From positions 4,154,001 to 4,218,000 of the forward strand of contig OW051471.1 in NCBI GenBank assembly GCA_932521025.1: a stretch of 64,000 bases of DNA, given 5' to 3'. The position numbers were made by a program, and so were the translations under genes. The notes beneath the pieces are model-generated. The model saw only the letters and a program-made list of their open reading frames with translations, made no database searches and was not told the DNA's origin. Shown one piece after another: positions 37,420-50,290 of this stretch. Each line of letters opens with the position of its first letter. Within the stretch, counting starts at the first letter, position 1. The DNA comes from Oscheius onirici. Taxonomy: Eukaryota; Nematoda; Chromadorea; Rhabditida; Rhabditidae.

Positions 37420-40400
37420 TTAGAGTTCAGTTGACTGAAGTGGAGGTGGAGGCGGCGGGGCCAAACCTCGTCGTGTTCCATCCACACAGAACAGAGACGG
37501 GTTCGGAACTCTGGAAGATTCTATGAACAATATCCTGCACTCTTACTTGGTAGGAGGTCGACCCAAGGTGTTCTGATGGAGGACAGCCTGTTGACTGATT
37601 GTTCGCAGCTTGTTGTCGTACTTGTTCCGCTGCCTGCAGCAGAGACACATGACGACGAGGAGAGCCATAAAAGAGGCCAGAACAGCCATTCCGCCAAAGG
37701 CTGTCATCGTGATTTGTTGTGTGTTGCTAGTCTCTGGAATCACCACGTCCCTCAGCCCGTAAGCCGATCTCAACTCCCGACGAGCCGTCGTGTTCGACGA
37801 CATCAGTTTACTGCAAATCTTATCTGGATACTTGTAAGAGCCTACTTGATGGCCTTGTCAACCTCAATAAACTGTTCCTGCGAATCGAGAAAGTGAGCCA
37901 GGACGAGTGTGAAATTGGCATTCTGACGACATCGGTCTACCACAGCTTGATAGTTTGTAGCCTCGGTTAGTAGTCTAAAACGCTTTCTATCAAAAAGGGG
38001 GAACCTCTTACGAGACAATGTGTTTCTCATTTCGGACGATAAAATCAAATGGAGCATTAAAGAGAAGCTCGGCCTGCTGCGAGTACGTGACCACAGAAAT
38101 CGTCACCATTGTCGTGTCCTCGTGCCCTGCACCGTCTGTTACAGCAGCTGTGAAAGAGTAGGAGGATTCTCGAAGGACCTCATTGGCTGAGACTTCTCCA
38201 GTAATTGCATTCAAAGAGATTGGTCCTTCGGAGCCGGACGAGAAGGTCTGAAAGTCTCTTTTTGGTCTGGATCAGGGCTGGGCGGATTGTAAAATCGGGT
38301 GCGATTAGCGATTGCGATTATAATCGCAAGCTCGAAAATCGTGCGATTAGCGATTGCGATTATAATCGCGGAGTAAAAGCGGCTGCGGATAGCGATTTGC
38401 GGATATCCGCTAATCGCAATCGCAAAACGGATATCCGCGATTGCGGATGCGATTAGCGGTAGTAACTATCGCGGTAGTAATCAGCTTTGGTGTTTTCTGG
38501 GCTTATGTTTGAGGAGGAGGAAAGAACCAAGGAACTGTGGGACAGATCGTCAGACTTTGCAAAAGTAAGTAAATCTCTACCGCTAGCCTTGCTTGACAAG
38601 GGCTTGCAACTGTTCAAACCCACATGCTTCCCTGCTCTGATTGCTCCCTTGATCGAATACCGAAGTCCATCTTTCTCATCGTCGTCATCTGTGGCTATTA
38701 ACGTAGTCAAATGACTGCCAGGCGAGGCTTGTCCCTGGATTACAGTAGTCTGATATGCCTTTTGAGAAAAGCGAGGGAAGTTGTCATTGACGTCGTCGAT
38801 CTTTATAACAGCAACTAGTGTAGTATTTGCCGGCTTGAAGGGGTCACGACACGAGAGCATACAGTCATATGCCGTTATCTGAATGACTTTTCTTCTAAAT
38901 AAATACAAAAACTACTGTGACTCTATGCTCGGTCAGCTGCTCTCTATCAAAAGTGGTGTTTGTGTAGAGAACCGGAAGAGAGGGGTCTTTGAAGAAGAAA
39001 TGTGGAGAGTCGCTCGAGTAGCAGACCTGAAGAGATTCTATTGTAACAACCCAATTTACCTTGGTATTGTCTGCATGAAAGTCGGCATCATGAGCAGCCG
39101 GGAAGCGACCGACCAGTCTCGGAATAGGACTTCGGTCGTTCTCGGTTATCGATAGTAAGATGTCACCGCGTGGGAAGATTGGACAGTTGTCGTTTCTGAA
39201 ACAATCTGATTCCAGACAAACTAATAACAAAACCTGTCATTGATTGAGATGAAAAGATGAACACTGGTACAGTTGGCAGCACGACAAGCCTTGACTTTCA
39301 GCTCGTGAACAGCCTTTTTCTCGAAATCGAACGGAGCTCTGGCCAAGAGAGATCCGGAGGTATTTACACGGAATGCCTCCCAGTCTCTTTTGAACTCGGT
39401 GTCGAGAGAGAAGACGACGTCGGTCGAGTCACCCTCGTCCATAATCTTGATCCGCAGCAACTCGCCCCGCTCCACGTTCTCATCAAAATAGTGAATCGAG
39501 TTCTGTTTTGGAGAGACTAAATCCGAGATTTTTACCTTGTCAGTCAAAGATCTCACCAATAAGTGGACTGTGAGTATTGTACGCAGCTGGATAGACAGTA
39601 ACACAAAAGTTGACTAATGTTTCCAAAGGCGGTTCCCCCTTGTCTGTAGCAGTGATTGCGCCACAGACCCGTTCTCCAGCATATCCTTTCAACGACTGAG
39701 CCACGACCAGTCGTTCTCCATCGTCGACTCGAAAGAGAGTACTGTTCGACGAGCTTCTCACAACTTGACTGCCTCCCTCGTCGGCATCAGTCACCGCGAG
39801 AGAAGTCACAATCGATCCAATGGATTCATCTTCAGCCACAGAGAGCTGCATCAGATCAGCATTCAGAATCTGCGGCCGATTGTCGTTGGCATCTTCCACT
39901 TGAACCGTAATCTAGATTCATTTTTAGAAAAGATTGAGGCTAAGCTCACAGCGGCAAAGACCTCATGAAGACCATCAGTTACCCTTACTGGAAGAGAATG
40001 TGTCCTCTGAGTCTCAAAGTCAAGAGAGCAAAGAACGCTGATGGTCGAGTTACTGAATGAATATGTTTTCCGATTCCCAAAGAAACAAACCACTTGTCGA
40101 TGGCAAAGAATCCTTCTTCTCCCATCAACTCGTATTCCAACTTCGAATTATCGCCTTCATCGTCGTCTGTTGCCAAAGGATACGGTAGATCGAGAACTGA
40201 ACCGACTCTTGCGTCTTCTCGGACAATGACCATGAAGGTACTGCCGTTTTTGAACACAGGTCTAAAATATCAATGTTGAAATATCGAAACAGACTTCTAT
40301 AACAAACAAGCCGTCTCCGACGCCTGTCGCCGTCGTGGCGCCTGCGGCGCTCAGAAGTGCGAAATAAATTCTGTCCAAGGTTCCCTTCCAAATCGACTAA

Positions 40401-43400
40401 TCCTTTGATAAAACCTAACTTCTCATGACTACCTCGTTCTCACTGCAAGCTCGAAACTAACTATCTTATCTTGACAATGTCTGACTTGTAGCGACCATTT
40501 GAGGTCCCGGACAAACATCCAAACAGAGTCCACGACAGACACCATTGCGCTTTAGATAGATAGTTTAGATGTTAAAGGAACAGTCCCCACTCCTCGCCCG
40601 ATGACGCTCAAGCCAAACGCTGCACCAGGAGTGGTATGAGGCGCCGCCGTCCGATGTGGTAAGTGAGACCACATTGAGGTCGGTTAGTACCGATTTTCAA
40701 GAGGTTTCGGGTTCGAATCCTTTCGGCTGAAAACTTTTTTTCTTGATTTTTGATAGAAAAACGTGTTTTTAGTTATTTGCATCCCTATTTTTTAATTTTC
40801 CAAAGCAATTCCGCCATTTTTGCTCCTGCGCATACACCCCGCACTTCCATCGTCATTTGCATCCTGAAGAAAAGGTTTTCGAGATTTGTGATGTTCTGCA
40901 AAGTTGAAGAGGAGATCGAGGGCTACATTTTTATATTACATTGTAAACCTGGAAAAGCTCGTTGTCAGATTGAAAAATGGCTGTGAATATTGAGTACGCA
41001 GCTACTAGCCGAAGAATAATTTGTAATGTTTTGCGATGTTTTGTAAAATGTAGCCCTCGATCTCCTCTTCAACTTTGCAGAACATCACAAAGCTCAAAAA
41101 CCTTTTCTTCAAGCTGAAAATGACGATAGAAGTGGCGAAGTGTATCTGCAGGAGTAAAAATGGCGGAATTGCCTTGGAAAATTAGAAAATAGGGTCGCAA
41201 ATCACTAAAAACACATTTTTTTTATCAAAGTGTATAAAGAAAAAAAGCTTTGAGAAGAAAGGATTTGAACCCGAGACCCCCTGGAAATCGGTACTAACCG
41301 AGCTCAATGTGGTTTTACTTGCCAGATCGGACGGCGGCGCCTCATACCACTCCTGGTACAGCGTTTGCCTTGAGCGTCATCGGGCGGGGGGGTGGGGACT
41401 GTCCCTTTAAGGTTATATAATTGCCTGTTATCATTGATGTTTTTGAGAATAATGGAGAAGTTAGTAGAGGCTGGCTCGGCGTCTGTTGTCACGGCTCTGA
41501 CAATTCCATTCAGCTTTTTGTAACGCTCGTAGTCGAGTCTCTTCGCTACCGTAATCCAGCCGTCTCCGTCGATCTTCAGCACGTCTCTCGCTCCCTTATG
41601 AACAGCCAACTGGTATCTGGAATGGATTGGAGGATGCAAGCGGTTACTGAAGCTAGGGGACAGGACAAGAGAAAACACTCACTTGTAAACATTTTCCGGA
41701 CTGGCTTTGATCTGTAGAATGCGAGTCCCGATTGCAGTGTCTTCGGGCACAATGGCTCTGTAGATGTCCTTTCGAAATGAGGGAGTCGTGTCGTTGTCGA
41801 CCACGTTGATGATCAGTTCGACTGAACAGGAATTTGATTTCTGTTCAAAAGGTAACTAACCCGGGACTTCTCGCTTTCCCTTCCTCATCGAGATTTGTAG
41901 ACGAATCTGTTTGACCAGTTCGGGAGAAAGAGATCTCTTCGTGTGAATGACTCCTGTCTCCGAGTTCAACTCTATCCACTGTCTCACCTCCGAATCCTAA
42001 AGAATGTAGGGTTAGCTAAGAGAGCCCCTAACATTGGACATTCAGCCAACAATTGTTGCATATCTCGGCTGAGTATTCAATGATTCTGTGCTAATTTGGT
42101 TCTCGAATCAAAGTCCTCGTATTATCGTTAAATGCTCCTCTTTTTGAACAGACACTCTTGATCACCAACTCACCTTGAATCCCTTAGCAGAAGCTCTGAC
42201 CAACTCGTAACTATAGCCGGGCATTCGAGCATTTGTCCAATCGATCTCTTCTCTTTCACCCGTCTCATTCAACTGAGTTGTCAGCTCAGACTGGAGACTC
42301 TTCTTGTGCTCGTTCAGAACAACTTTGCTGGTCGCATTCCTCGAAGGACTGCTTCCATCCGTGGCTGTGACCGAAAACTCCACTGAGGTGTCTTTGCTGA
42401 GAATAGTATCCCCGTCATAGATAATCTCTCCACCGTCAGTTATCCGAAATCGCGAGTCGTCAGTCACAAAATGAACGTAGTTGTTCGGAGCTGTGGAATC
42501 TGCATCTTCAGCCGAAACAGCCCCCACGACTCCTCCAGGATGAATGTTGGCATCCAAGACTATTGAATAGCGACTGTTCGTGAAGACCGGATAGTTGTCA
42601 TTGATATCCTTGACCGTGATGACTACCCTGGCCGTACTCTTCATCGGTGGCTGTCCCTTGTCCGTTGCTCCTATAGTAATTGTCAGATTGTCGCTCTCCA
42701 TTGTGTCTCGATCCAGCTTTCCAATGAACAGAATTCCCTGGCTGAAGTCGATGGGAATTCCTTCGGGTACATCCTCGAGAGAGTAAGTGATGCTACCATT
42801 TTCGCCAAGATCGGAATCTACAGCAGTGATTCGCTGTTTGAGACTGCGTTCCTCGTCCACCGTCATCTCGTAAACTTCCTTCTCGAACTTTGGAGCATTG
42901 TCGTTCACATCCTTCACAACAATTTTGCCAGGACAATCGGTCTTTTTCCCACTGGCGTCTACTGCTCTCACGGTCAGATCAAATCGATCCATTTGTTCTC
43001 TGTCGATGGCTGCGAGTGAACGAAGTTCTCCTTCTGACGAAATCGAAAACTGTTCTGATCCTTTGCCAAAAAGGCTGTATTTTACTTCATTTCCCATAGC
43101 CTTGACAGTTCCCAACAGTTTCGGCTCCTGGTTCTCGGTCACGTAAAAAAGGAAAGTGTCATGTTCGAATTTGGGCCCATTCGGGGGAAGTGGCTCTTGG
43201 ACTGTGATTTCGACTTTACATCTTCCTTGATCAGTTGTGACGAAAAAGGCAGTCTTTGGCGGCTTCAACAGCTCCGGCTTCTGGATAATCACAGTAGCAA
43301 ATCTACCGTCGCCGACTACTTCAAACGCTTCTCCTGACTCAATTCGAACTCCTGTGACTGGCTTGGAAAAGTGAATCACCAATGGTTCGACGAAGGAAGA

Positions 43401-45649
43401 ACTTCCAGCTGCAGTCTGTGCTCTTACAACGGCTGGACATAGTTCTACAGGTAGTTTGGAGGAAAGGGACTTGGAAAAGACGACTACAAGTTGACCCAAG
43501 GCCGTCTGACCATCATTGTCCTGCTCTTTTGCCTGAATTTTATTTTTGTGTTCAAGAAGAGACACGTGCTTACCGTAACCATGAAGCTCTTCTCCCCCGT
43601 CTCCGTTGGCATTATGACTACGGTAACCGATCCACTTTCCGAGTCCACTGCTAGGTAGTCGTTCTGTTCGATGAAATATCTGAGATTTTGATTCTCAAAT
43701 ATATGTTGAATCTGTTACCGTATGCTGTTTCTTCCCTCCGTGTCTCCATCTTTAGCAGCCAGTTTCAGAATCTCTTGACCAACAGAGTTGGCAACTGCTC
43801 TCAGCTCTGACTTCCAAATAGGCGGTTCACTGAACAATTTTTAATTGGGATCGAACAGATACTCACTCTTGGACATCGATGACCTGTATTGACAGAGTAT
43901 GTTTCGCAGAATGACTTCTTTTGTGTGGCTCGCCGTCTTCTGCCGTTATCACCAACTCGTGGTGTTTCCTTCTAAATAGACTTTTTGATGGATAAAAGTA
44001 TCACAAACTTTTCGTAGTCGAGTGCTTTTTTCAGCTTGAGCGTCGTCCAGCATTCGCCATTTGCGCATTTCCGTTTTTCAACCTCGAAGAACTCATCGTC
44101 ATCAAGCGAGAATCGCACCAGACCACCGATTCCAGTGTCGGGATCTGTTGTTCGAATCTTCGTGACTACCGCTCCTTCCGCAGTATCCTAAACTCACTTT
44201 TCTCACTTTATTAAGCGGTGAAAAACCTCTCTGAGTGACAGTACGGCTGGTGCTCCAACAAAGACTGGGGCATTGTCATTGACGTCGACTACCTGAATGT
44301 CCAAGGAGGCTCGACTCTGTCTCTTGCCAGCCAATACCAGGCTGAACGACTGACCGCCTTCTCTCTGGAAAGGACATATCGTTAGTCTCCCCGTATTTCT
44401 CTCTCGCTATCCCGTTTCGGCATTGCTTTTTATCATTCGCGCACTTAGCCCTCTTGGTTATGTGTCGCGGCTATTTCTGAGGGCGCCCGGTTGTCTCTCA
44501 ATGTGCTGCCAACTGACACCTTCCTTTGGACAGCAAAAAGTCTTCATACGGTAGCAGAGGCAGGCTGAGTAGTCAAACTACACCCTTTCTACTGCAAACG
44601 TGCCTTATTTTAACCGCAGTCTTAGATTGCTACAAAGACCTTTTATGATGGCAGTGTTCTTCTAGACAGAACTATTTGGACACAGTAGCAGAGGGTAGCT
44701 TGCCAAAATTATTCTGACTGCTGCATGTCATACAGAAGACCAATTGGATAGTGGGTTGCCTCGATTCCGTGAACCGAATGAATATTATATGATAGTAGTT
44801 GGAAGTCGGTGTCATTGAGGGGTCAGATCTCATAAACTATTCGTCAATTAGACGATCAATTGACATCTGGCTCACTTGACAACCGGTCTCTCGTCATCAG
44901 GAAGTCATGTTAGCCCCATGTTGGAGAGATGATGCTCCCGGGTGGAGCTCGTGTGTTAGGACTACGGCTTAGCCACGCTGGTGCGCATCGCACCCATCGA
45001 AGGGTCACAATAGCAGTATCCTCTCTGAATGGACTGGAAGAGACACGCTTCTTATTTTTCGGGAAAGACTGTGGTGATAATTGTGCGACAGAACGCTCGA
45101 CATTATCAAATCTGCAGCTGATGACACAGAAAGAGTGCGAAGGAACGCGACAGCTGTACATACCGGGACGACGGGTCCAATCAACAGTCGAAAAGAGAAA
45201 AACTCACGTCAGCTTCGAGTTTCTTATTCAGAGACAGCGTCGAACAGGAGGCATTGAGTTTAAAGACAGAGAAATGCCGAGCAGGATCTCCGGAAAGAAT
45301 TCGGACCGCACTGGGACAGATGACTACTGGAAGCGGCTTTGACAGAGGCCAGTCCTCTTCGACCAGTAGATACGAAGGTTCGACTACCAGTGGACCTGAA
45401 ACGGATTGTATTCCTCGAACAGCTTGTGTTAGTTTGCCAGAGACCTAAATATTGACAACGCGCATATGGTCTCTCCGTCTGACAAACACAGATTCTCCAT
45501 AAATGAAGCGAAGAAGAATTTCTCGCTCTCTCTCTCTTGTGAGGTCATTTAACGCCATTAATCACTCGCTCGGGCCGTTCCAAGGTCTCCTTACCTCTGC
45601 CTTCTATTGCCGTAATTAGCAGCAACAATGCCGCCGCCAAAGACATCAT
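37420..45649 (-). CDS. Large cadherin with short proline-rich tail
   Basis: Ca2+-dependent adhesion receptor. The first exon (45649-45592) encodes signal peptide MMSLAAALLLLITAIEGR. Many exons then carry extracellular cadherin repeats with Ca2+-binding linkers: DVNDNAPVF (near 44270), DVNDNAPKF (42900), DINDNYPVF (42590), DANDNRPQI (39880) and DVNDNFPRF (38770). Typical EC cores (TGEVS, ATDKGQPP, LDREQ-like) are also visible. Near the C-terminus is a membrane segment FGGMAVLASFMALLVVMCLCC (about 37640-37700) and a tail of about 50 residues with a Pro run (APPPPPPLQ), stop at 37420. There is no catenin-binding domain, laminin-G or EGF module that I can see, so it is closer to protocadherin- or Fat-type receptors than to classical cadherins. 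Several introns (38252-38627, 40265-41415, 44370-45206) are enlarged by repeats. Individual exon borders were not all resolved. Confidence 0.88.
38272..38465. mobile_element. Truncated copy of the hAT-like MITE in a cadherin intron
   Basis: Starts CAGGGCTGGGCGGATTGTAA, matching the reverse complement of the right end of the 7161-7700 element. It continues with AATCGC/GCGGATATCCGC words and stops at about 38465 without the other terminus or an 8-bp duplication. It is therefore a one-ended relic of about 190 bp. Confidence 0.75.
40322..40571 (-). mobile_element. Helitron-like repeat in a cadherin intron
   Basis: Same family as 20627-21062. On the minus strand it runs from a CTAAAGCGCAATGGTGTC-containing end near 40550 through the conserved body to a GC-rich hairpin (AGCCGTC / GACGCCT) near 40322-40340. 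It directly abuts the TTAA of the neighbouring foldback element. Confidence 0.5.
40576..41406. mobile_element. Foldback element with TTAA target duplication (piggyBac-type)
   Basis: Ends AGGAACAGTCCCCAC and, reversed, AGGGACAGTCCCCAC are flanked by TTAA at 40572-40575 and 41407-41410, the piggyBac-type target duplication. The left arm (to about 40910) is mirrored on the right (from about 41065), with a short spacer. Both arms include a tRNA-like segment with B-box GGTTCGAATCC (40710-40720; mirrored near 41265). No transposase frame. It lies in a cadherin intron, so the host protein is unaffected. Confidence 0.75.
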
Positions 45650-46880
45650 CGGCGACGGCTTTTGGAGAATCTCGAGATCACTCTGGAATCAAGAAAGAAA
45701 CGTAAGAAAAAAGACGAAACAAGGGAAAGACTCGGACAACACGGGGGTAATGGTCAGTTGCGGCGGAGGATAAGCCCGAGTAGGCGGAGCCAAGGCGCAC
45801 ATGGCTTTTTTGCAATGGAACAATGGTCATTTTTGAGCTAGACCACTTGTCGCCACAAATGTGATGGCCGACGAGGTCGACCCATGGTCAAGTCTCTCTG
45901 TCCTTCCGCCTTTATTAGCTTTCAAATTAAGAGTGAGTTGGCTTCAACGAGAGAGAGCGAGGGGGGTAAAAGTCTGGACGAATGGGAAGATTCATTTTTC
46001 AGAGGGGGAGGATTTATGAAAAATATGTAACAGTTTGTAAGATAATGCGTCAAGAACAGTATCAAGTTTCCTGACAGGAGTCTGTATAACTTTTCAAACT
46101 TTTCCAATTGGTTCTTTTTGAAGTCAAGTGATCTCTCTACTACTAAAGCGCAATGGTGTCCGTCGGAACTCTGTTTGGATGTTTGTTTGTCCGGGACCTC
46201 AAATGGTCGCGACAAGTCAGAAATTGTCAAGATAAGATAATTAGTTTTGAACCTGGAGTAAGAACGAGGTAGTCATGAGAAGTTAGGTTTTATCAAAGGA
46301 TTAGTCGATTTGGAAGGGGATCTAGAACTTGGAAAGAATTTGCTTCGTACTTTTGAGCGCCGCAGGCGCCAGGGCGGCGACAGTAGTAAAAGTCCATATT
46401 TAATCGACCCAGTACCAAAAAAACTTATATTGTTAGCACGCTGGAATAAATGAATAGTCAATAGGTTCTTGTGGCAGCTATTGCTCAACTGACTTCTTGA
46501 ATTGAACTATCCCTAGATGTCCGCTACTTCCAGATCTCAAGCCCTTGGTGTTCCTGGCCCTAACTGAATCAGAGCTACCTCGTCTGCTGTTGCTGCCAGC
46601 TGAGAATCCCATTATCGTAAGTACTTTCTCCACTTGCCAATCCGGTCTCCCCTACGAACGTTTTGTCATGGGGACACGCAGATGACAATGAGCCGTGTTC
46701 CCAATTTAGAGACACCTCTTTCGCTATTACGAGACACAACTCAATAAATCCAAAATGCACTTATTATGCAGATTGCGCGACAAATCGCCTCGTTTGGAGC
46801 TCGATTGATGGAGGTCGTTCGAAATACCGAAAGGGATAGAATTCCGTATAATCCAAGTTTATTCTAGAGAACATTCGTCG
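45650..46880. other. Cadherin upstream region and repeat-bearing spacer
   Basis: Contains the presumed cadherin promoter, a Helitron-like repeat (46127-46386) and no frame that I consider coding. It ends at the stop codon of the next minus-strand gene. Confidence 0.4.
46127..46386 (+). mobile_element. Helitron-like repeat, best-preserved 5' end
   Basis: Begins TCTCTCTACTACTAAAGCGC, with the TCTCTACTA word typical of Helitron 5' termini. It continues through the same body as the copies at 20.6 kb and 40.3 kb and ends in GAGCGCCGCAGGCGCCAGGG, a hairpin-forming GC-rich stretch. No inverted repeats or target duplication. Confidence 0.55.
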
Positions 46881-47777
46881 TTACTTGCCACGTCTGGCGG
46901 GCATTTCGGGATAAGAAAGACTCTTCTGACACTCTTTGAGACTCTTCTTGACCACAGCTTGTAAATGAGAGAATCCGGACGGAGCTGGTCGAGTCAAATG
47001 TTCTCTAAACTCTACTGGTTCTCTCGTCTCGGACAACTGGGAAAGAACGTGCGAACCAGCCGTGGTAAATGGACTAGTCTCCGGGGTCATTTTCTTCTTC
47101 GAATTCTCGTCGCTGATCCGAGTCCTTTCTAAGTTTCCATCTTCCCTCTTCTTTCTTCTCAAATGTTCCAATAGCTGACCCTTCGTTTCGAGAACTGGCA
47201 CCTTCCTCTCTCCATAGAGCCTCCTCCTGTCGTCCAAATAAGGAACCTTTCTGTCGTCGACATTCTCGCCACAACGCACTCTTCTACCGTCCATATTCTC
47301 TTCATATTTCCTGTCGTCCATGGTCAGCTCATAAGGAACCTTCCTGTTTTCCAAATTCAATCTTCTGCCGTCCAGTCCATAGAGTCTCTTTCTGTCGTTC
47401 TCTCCATTTTCCGTCCTCTCCAAATCCTTCTCGAAAGTGTTCGGTCGAAAGGGCAGAATGGGTCTAAGAGCGAGTCGTTTGGCCCTCATCTCGTCCATTT
47501 TGCGCTGCTTCGCCTCCTGCAAATACTTGACTCTCAAGGCGTCGCATTTCTTCTTCATCCGACGCTTGTAGATCCATCGAGTGGCTACGACCAGGAGACA
47601 GAAGAGAATGGTGAGAAAGACGGTCACGGCGAAAAGAGTCAACATCATCCAGATGACCGACGACGGCTCGACACAACAGCCCAGATCCATACCTCCCACT
47701 GCATGTTTTCTCTCGACTGACTTCAACGGAGGTGGAACAGTTGGAGGAGTAGAATTTGGAAAACCTTGTCTAGCCAT
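46881..47777 (-). CDS. Single-pass membrane protein with DDRK/DGRR repeat tail
   Basis: Frame from ATG 47777 to 46881 (298 codons). A short ectodomain (PNSTPPTVPPPLKS) is followed by a strong membrane span (MMLTLFAVTVFLTILFCLLVV) and a long, very basic cytoplasmic part. The tail contains degenerate repeats such as DGRRLNLENRKVPYE, DDRKYEENMDGRRV and LDDRRRLYGERKVP. The same frame upstream of the ATG spells a hydrophobic stretch (LLLLVCTLLMA) that would make a good signal peptide if an upstream exon supplied the start. It lies 118 bp downstream of the zinc-finger gene on the same strand, with a TGCTCTTAG acceptor about 17 bp before the ATG. Family unknown. Confidence 0.65.
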   Translation of the reverse strand: MARQGFPNSTPPTVPPPLKSVERKHAVGGMDLGCCVEPSSVIWMMLTLFAVTVFLTILFCLLVVATRWIYKRRMKKKCDALRVKYLQEAKQRKMDEMRAKRLALRPILPFRPNTFEKDLERTENGENDRKRLYGLDGRRLNLENRKVPYELTMDDRKYEENMDGRRVRCGENVDDRKVPYLDDRRRLYGERKVPVLETKGQLLEHLRRKKREDGNLERTRISDENSKKKMTPETSPFTTAGSHVLSQLSETREPVEFREHLTRPAPSGFSHLQAVVKKSLKECQKSLSYPEMPARRGK

Positions 47778-47894
47778 CAACAGAGTACAAACTAAGAGCA
47801 AAAGCTTTTATCAATTCAACTTCAAAAACTATAAATTTACAGAAACAATCAAAGTTATATTTTACAGACGATTTGTAAGGATCATTCGGGCCAA

Positions 47895-49970
47895 TCAGGA
47901 ATCATCTCTATTCTCCCGCCGTTTGTTCTGGAGTTTGATAAGCGCTTCAATGCCTAAATACTTTTCTTGAGTTGCGTCTTCAGGTAGATAGTCCGGGTTT
48001 ATATCGGACACCGGGATGTTAGTATCCTGCAAGGAGCAAACTACGTTTTGTTGAAGAAAGCTAACGGATTTCTCCCATTTCGTGAACAATAGACATTTGG
48101 AAGAGAAGAAAGTGAAAACCGTTAGCCTTGGAAAGAAAAACGTACCCAACCTGGAAAGCAGGTACGGAATATCTGCAGCAATTTCCTGAAGTCTTCGACT
48201 GTTTCTTCTTTCTTCGGAGCTCTGAATTCGACGCCTTCATGCTTCTTCTGGTGGTGCGTTCGAATCTAAAACATGAATATTATAAGCTGATGTCGAAACA
48301 GACAGCTCGTTCCCTAGACGACGAATAATCGCAGAATCTGCACTTCCAGCAAGCTTTCAAATGTGTTTTAGCGTGATGAAGCAGCCGATCCCGTCCATAT
48401 CCACGACGAAGGAGCACAGTTGATCTACAGCCCTGCAAACTCCAGTCGATTCAAACAACAAAAGGAGGTACTTTTATGATACGTGGAACAGATTTATTGC
48501 TACCCATTAAAATAGATTTTAAGGAAATTTCATTTGTTATTAATTAGATAGATATATTATTACATAATTGGTTTCGCAGATTTTTACTGTAGTACTCAAT
48601 GTGCTAGTTATGTTTTGCTAGACGGTAGAAGGCGGTGTTGTTAGAGAAATGCTACGGCTTTTTCATCGGTTCTTGGTAACGAAAATATATTTATGTTGAC
48701 ACTAATGCAATGATTGAATGAACTCGCTAGTTTTCACGATTTTTAGGTAATAAAAGCAAAAAAAAATTCAGAGTGCGAAAGAAGCAAATATTCAAATTTA
48801 CATTTATTTGACGGTATCGATAGATCATTCTTGATGTATATCGCTAAGCGGGGTCCCTCGCCGTTCTTATGGCTCCCATCCACTCTCCGTCCATTTCTCT
48901 CGCATGTCGCATCCAACAGATTGGCTCCAAACCTCTTTTGATATCGTCATCCCATATTCAAATTATCTAATTGCTAGTTACTAAATTGGTATTTGATATA
49001 ATTAGGAACAGCAACAAATCTGTTCCATGTATCATAAAAGAACCCAAAAGGCTTACTTTGAGAGCGCACTTGATGATTCTAGTGTCTTTAGTTACGGCGT
49101 TCTGCAACTGTAATTGAGGATTAATGGACGCATGCTGAAGGACCTTTCCAATGTTGAGCCGAATGCCGCCATCCTGTGTGGGAACACGTTTACCACCGCC
49201 TCTGCCGAGACTGATTTTAAGACTGGTTAAATTGACCGTTTTAAATCGCTGGCCAGGTACGTCTTTGGTAATGTTCGTCGGTTCTTCTGCGTCTTCAAAG
49301 AGCGTGGATTCGTCGTTATTATCACCAAAATCAGCATCGTCAAAATTATCCTGATGAAAAGGGGAGAAACTTTTGTCCGCAGCTTCCACATGGTTGGCAG
49401 GAGCAGTATCTGAAGACGAGATGTATGACGAGACTTCTTCTTGGATGGGCTCAGCACCCAGCTCTTTTTCAAATGGATCTTCTGAAATCCAGTTTTTACT
49501 TTATTAAATAACGAGCCAACCTTGACAGATAGTACTGATCGTACAGTTGAACAAATCTTTCCGAGGAGTTGGAGTTGAACAATGGGCCGGACTTTGAGGA
49601 GCCTGTTCGAAGTCATCCGGTTCCTCCAACTTGATTTGTTCGTCGTATTGTGTCAAATCATCGTTATACAAAGATGAGTCCGAGGTGCTGAAGCTTGTGA
49701 TCGTCTAAAACGTCTTTTTGAAGGTGAAAAAAAAAGAATTATACGCTTCGACTGAATCTGCGATTCGACGTCTTCTGGCCACCACTTCTCGGGACGTCGA
49801 AAACAACACAATCGTCAATTCCGAAAGACTCCTAAAGTGCAAGTGGAAATATAGAAAGCCTACAAGTTTACCAGCCAACGCGGGATGTTTGCTCCTTTTC
49901 TGAGAACTTCGGCTAGAGTGACTCCGTAGATGTTAATTTGAACTATGTCGGGGATTATTTTTCGGCCCAT
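47895..49970 (-). CDS. C2H2 zinc-finger protein with acidic N-terminus
   Basis: Seven exons: 49970-49872, 49831-49745, 49704-49521, 49481-49057, 48432-48304, 48265-48146 and 48026-47895 (391 residues). The N-terminal region has MGRKIIPDIVQINIYGVTLA. The acidic Ser/Glu/Asp middle contains LEEPDDFEQAPQSP and SFSPFHQDNFDDADFGDN and could be an activation-type region. Two zinc fingers straddle exon borders: KCALKGC....LLHHAKTH (split by the long fourth intron), and WKCRFCDYSSSRERAIRTHH with QKKH, a clean C-x2-C-x12-H-x4-H. Probably a nuclear nucleic-acid-binding protein. Introns are tiny except the 624-bp one between the halves of finger 1. Confidence 0.78.
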
Positions 49971-50290
49971 TGTCGACGAGCTTGACTCTAAAAACGTAAT
50001 AGTTAATGCGGAGACGGATTTCTGCAAAAATGAGAGCATTGCCGGCTGCAATACATAAATGGTCACATTTGTTCGTTCGCGGCTGTAGCGAAATCAAAAA
50101 CGGGTATTGTCGCGACGAGACCCAATGGTTTGAAAACACTGTTTGCGCACGTTGTGTTTGCGCGCGAAATATTGGCTGGTTTTTTGTAACTTCAGACCGC
50201 TGTTGTCCTAACTTCTGCTCCCTTTCCATTCCGACAGCTGCAATAATTTTGGTAATAGTTTGGCAGGCGCCCACCTTCGTTTGAAACTTT

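Noticed and set aside
48433-49056. Possible separate gene between the two halves of the zinc-finger gene
   Set aside because: Joining CALK to GCRS across this interval reconstitutes a C2H2 finger in frame, so it is best explained as a 624-bp intron.
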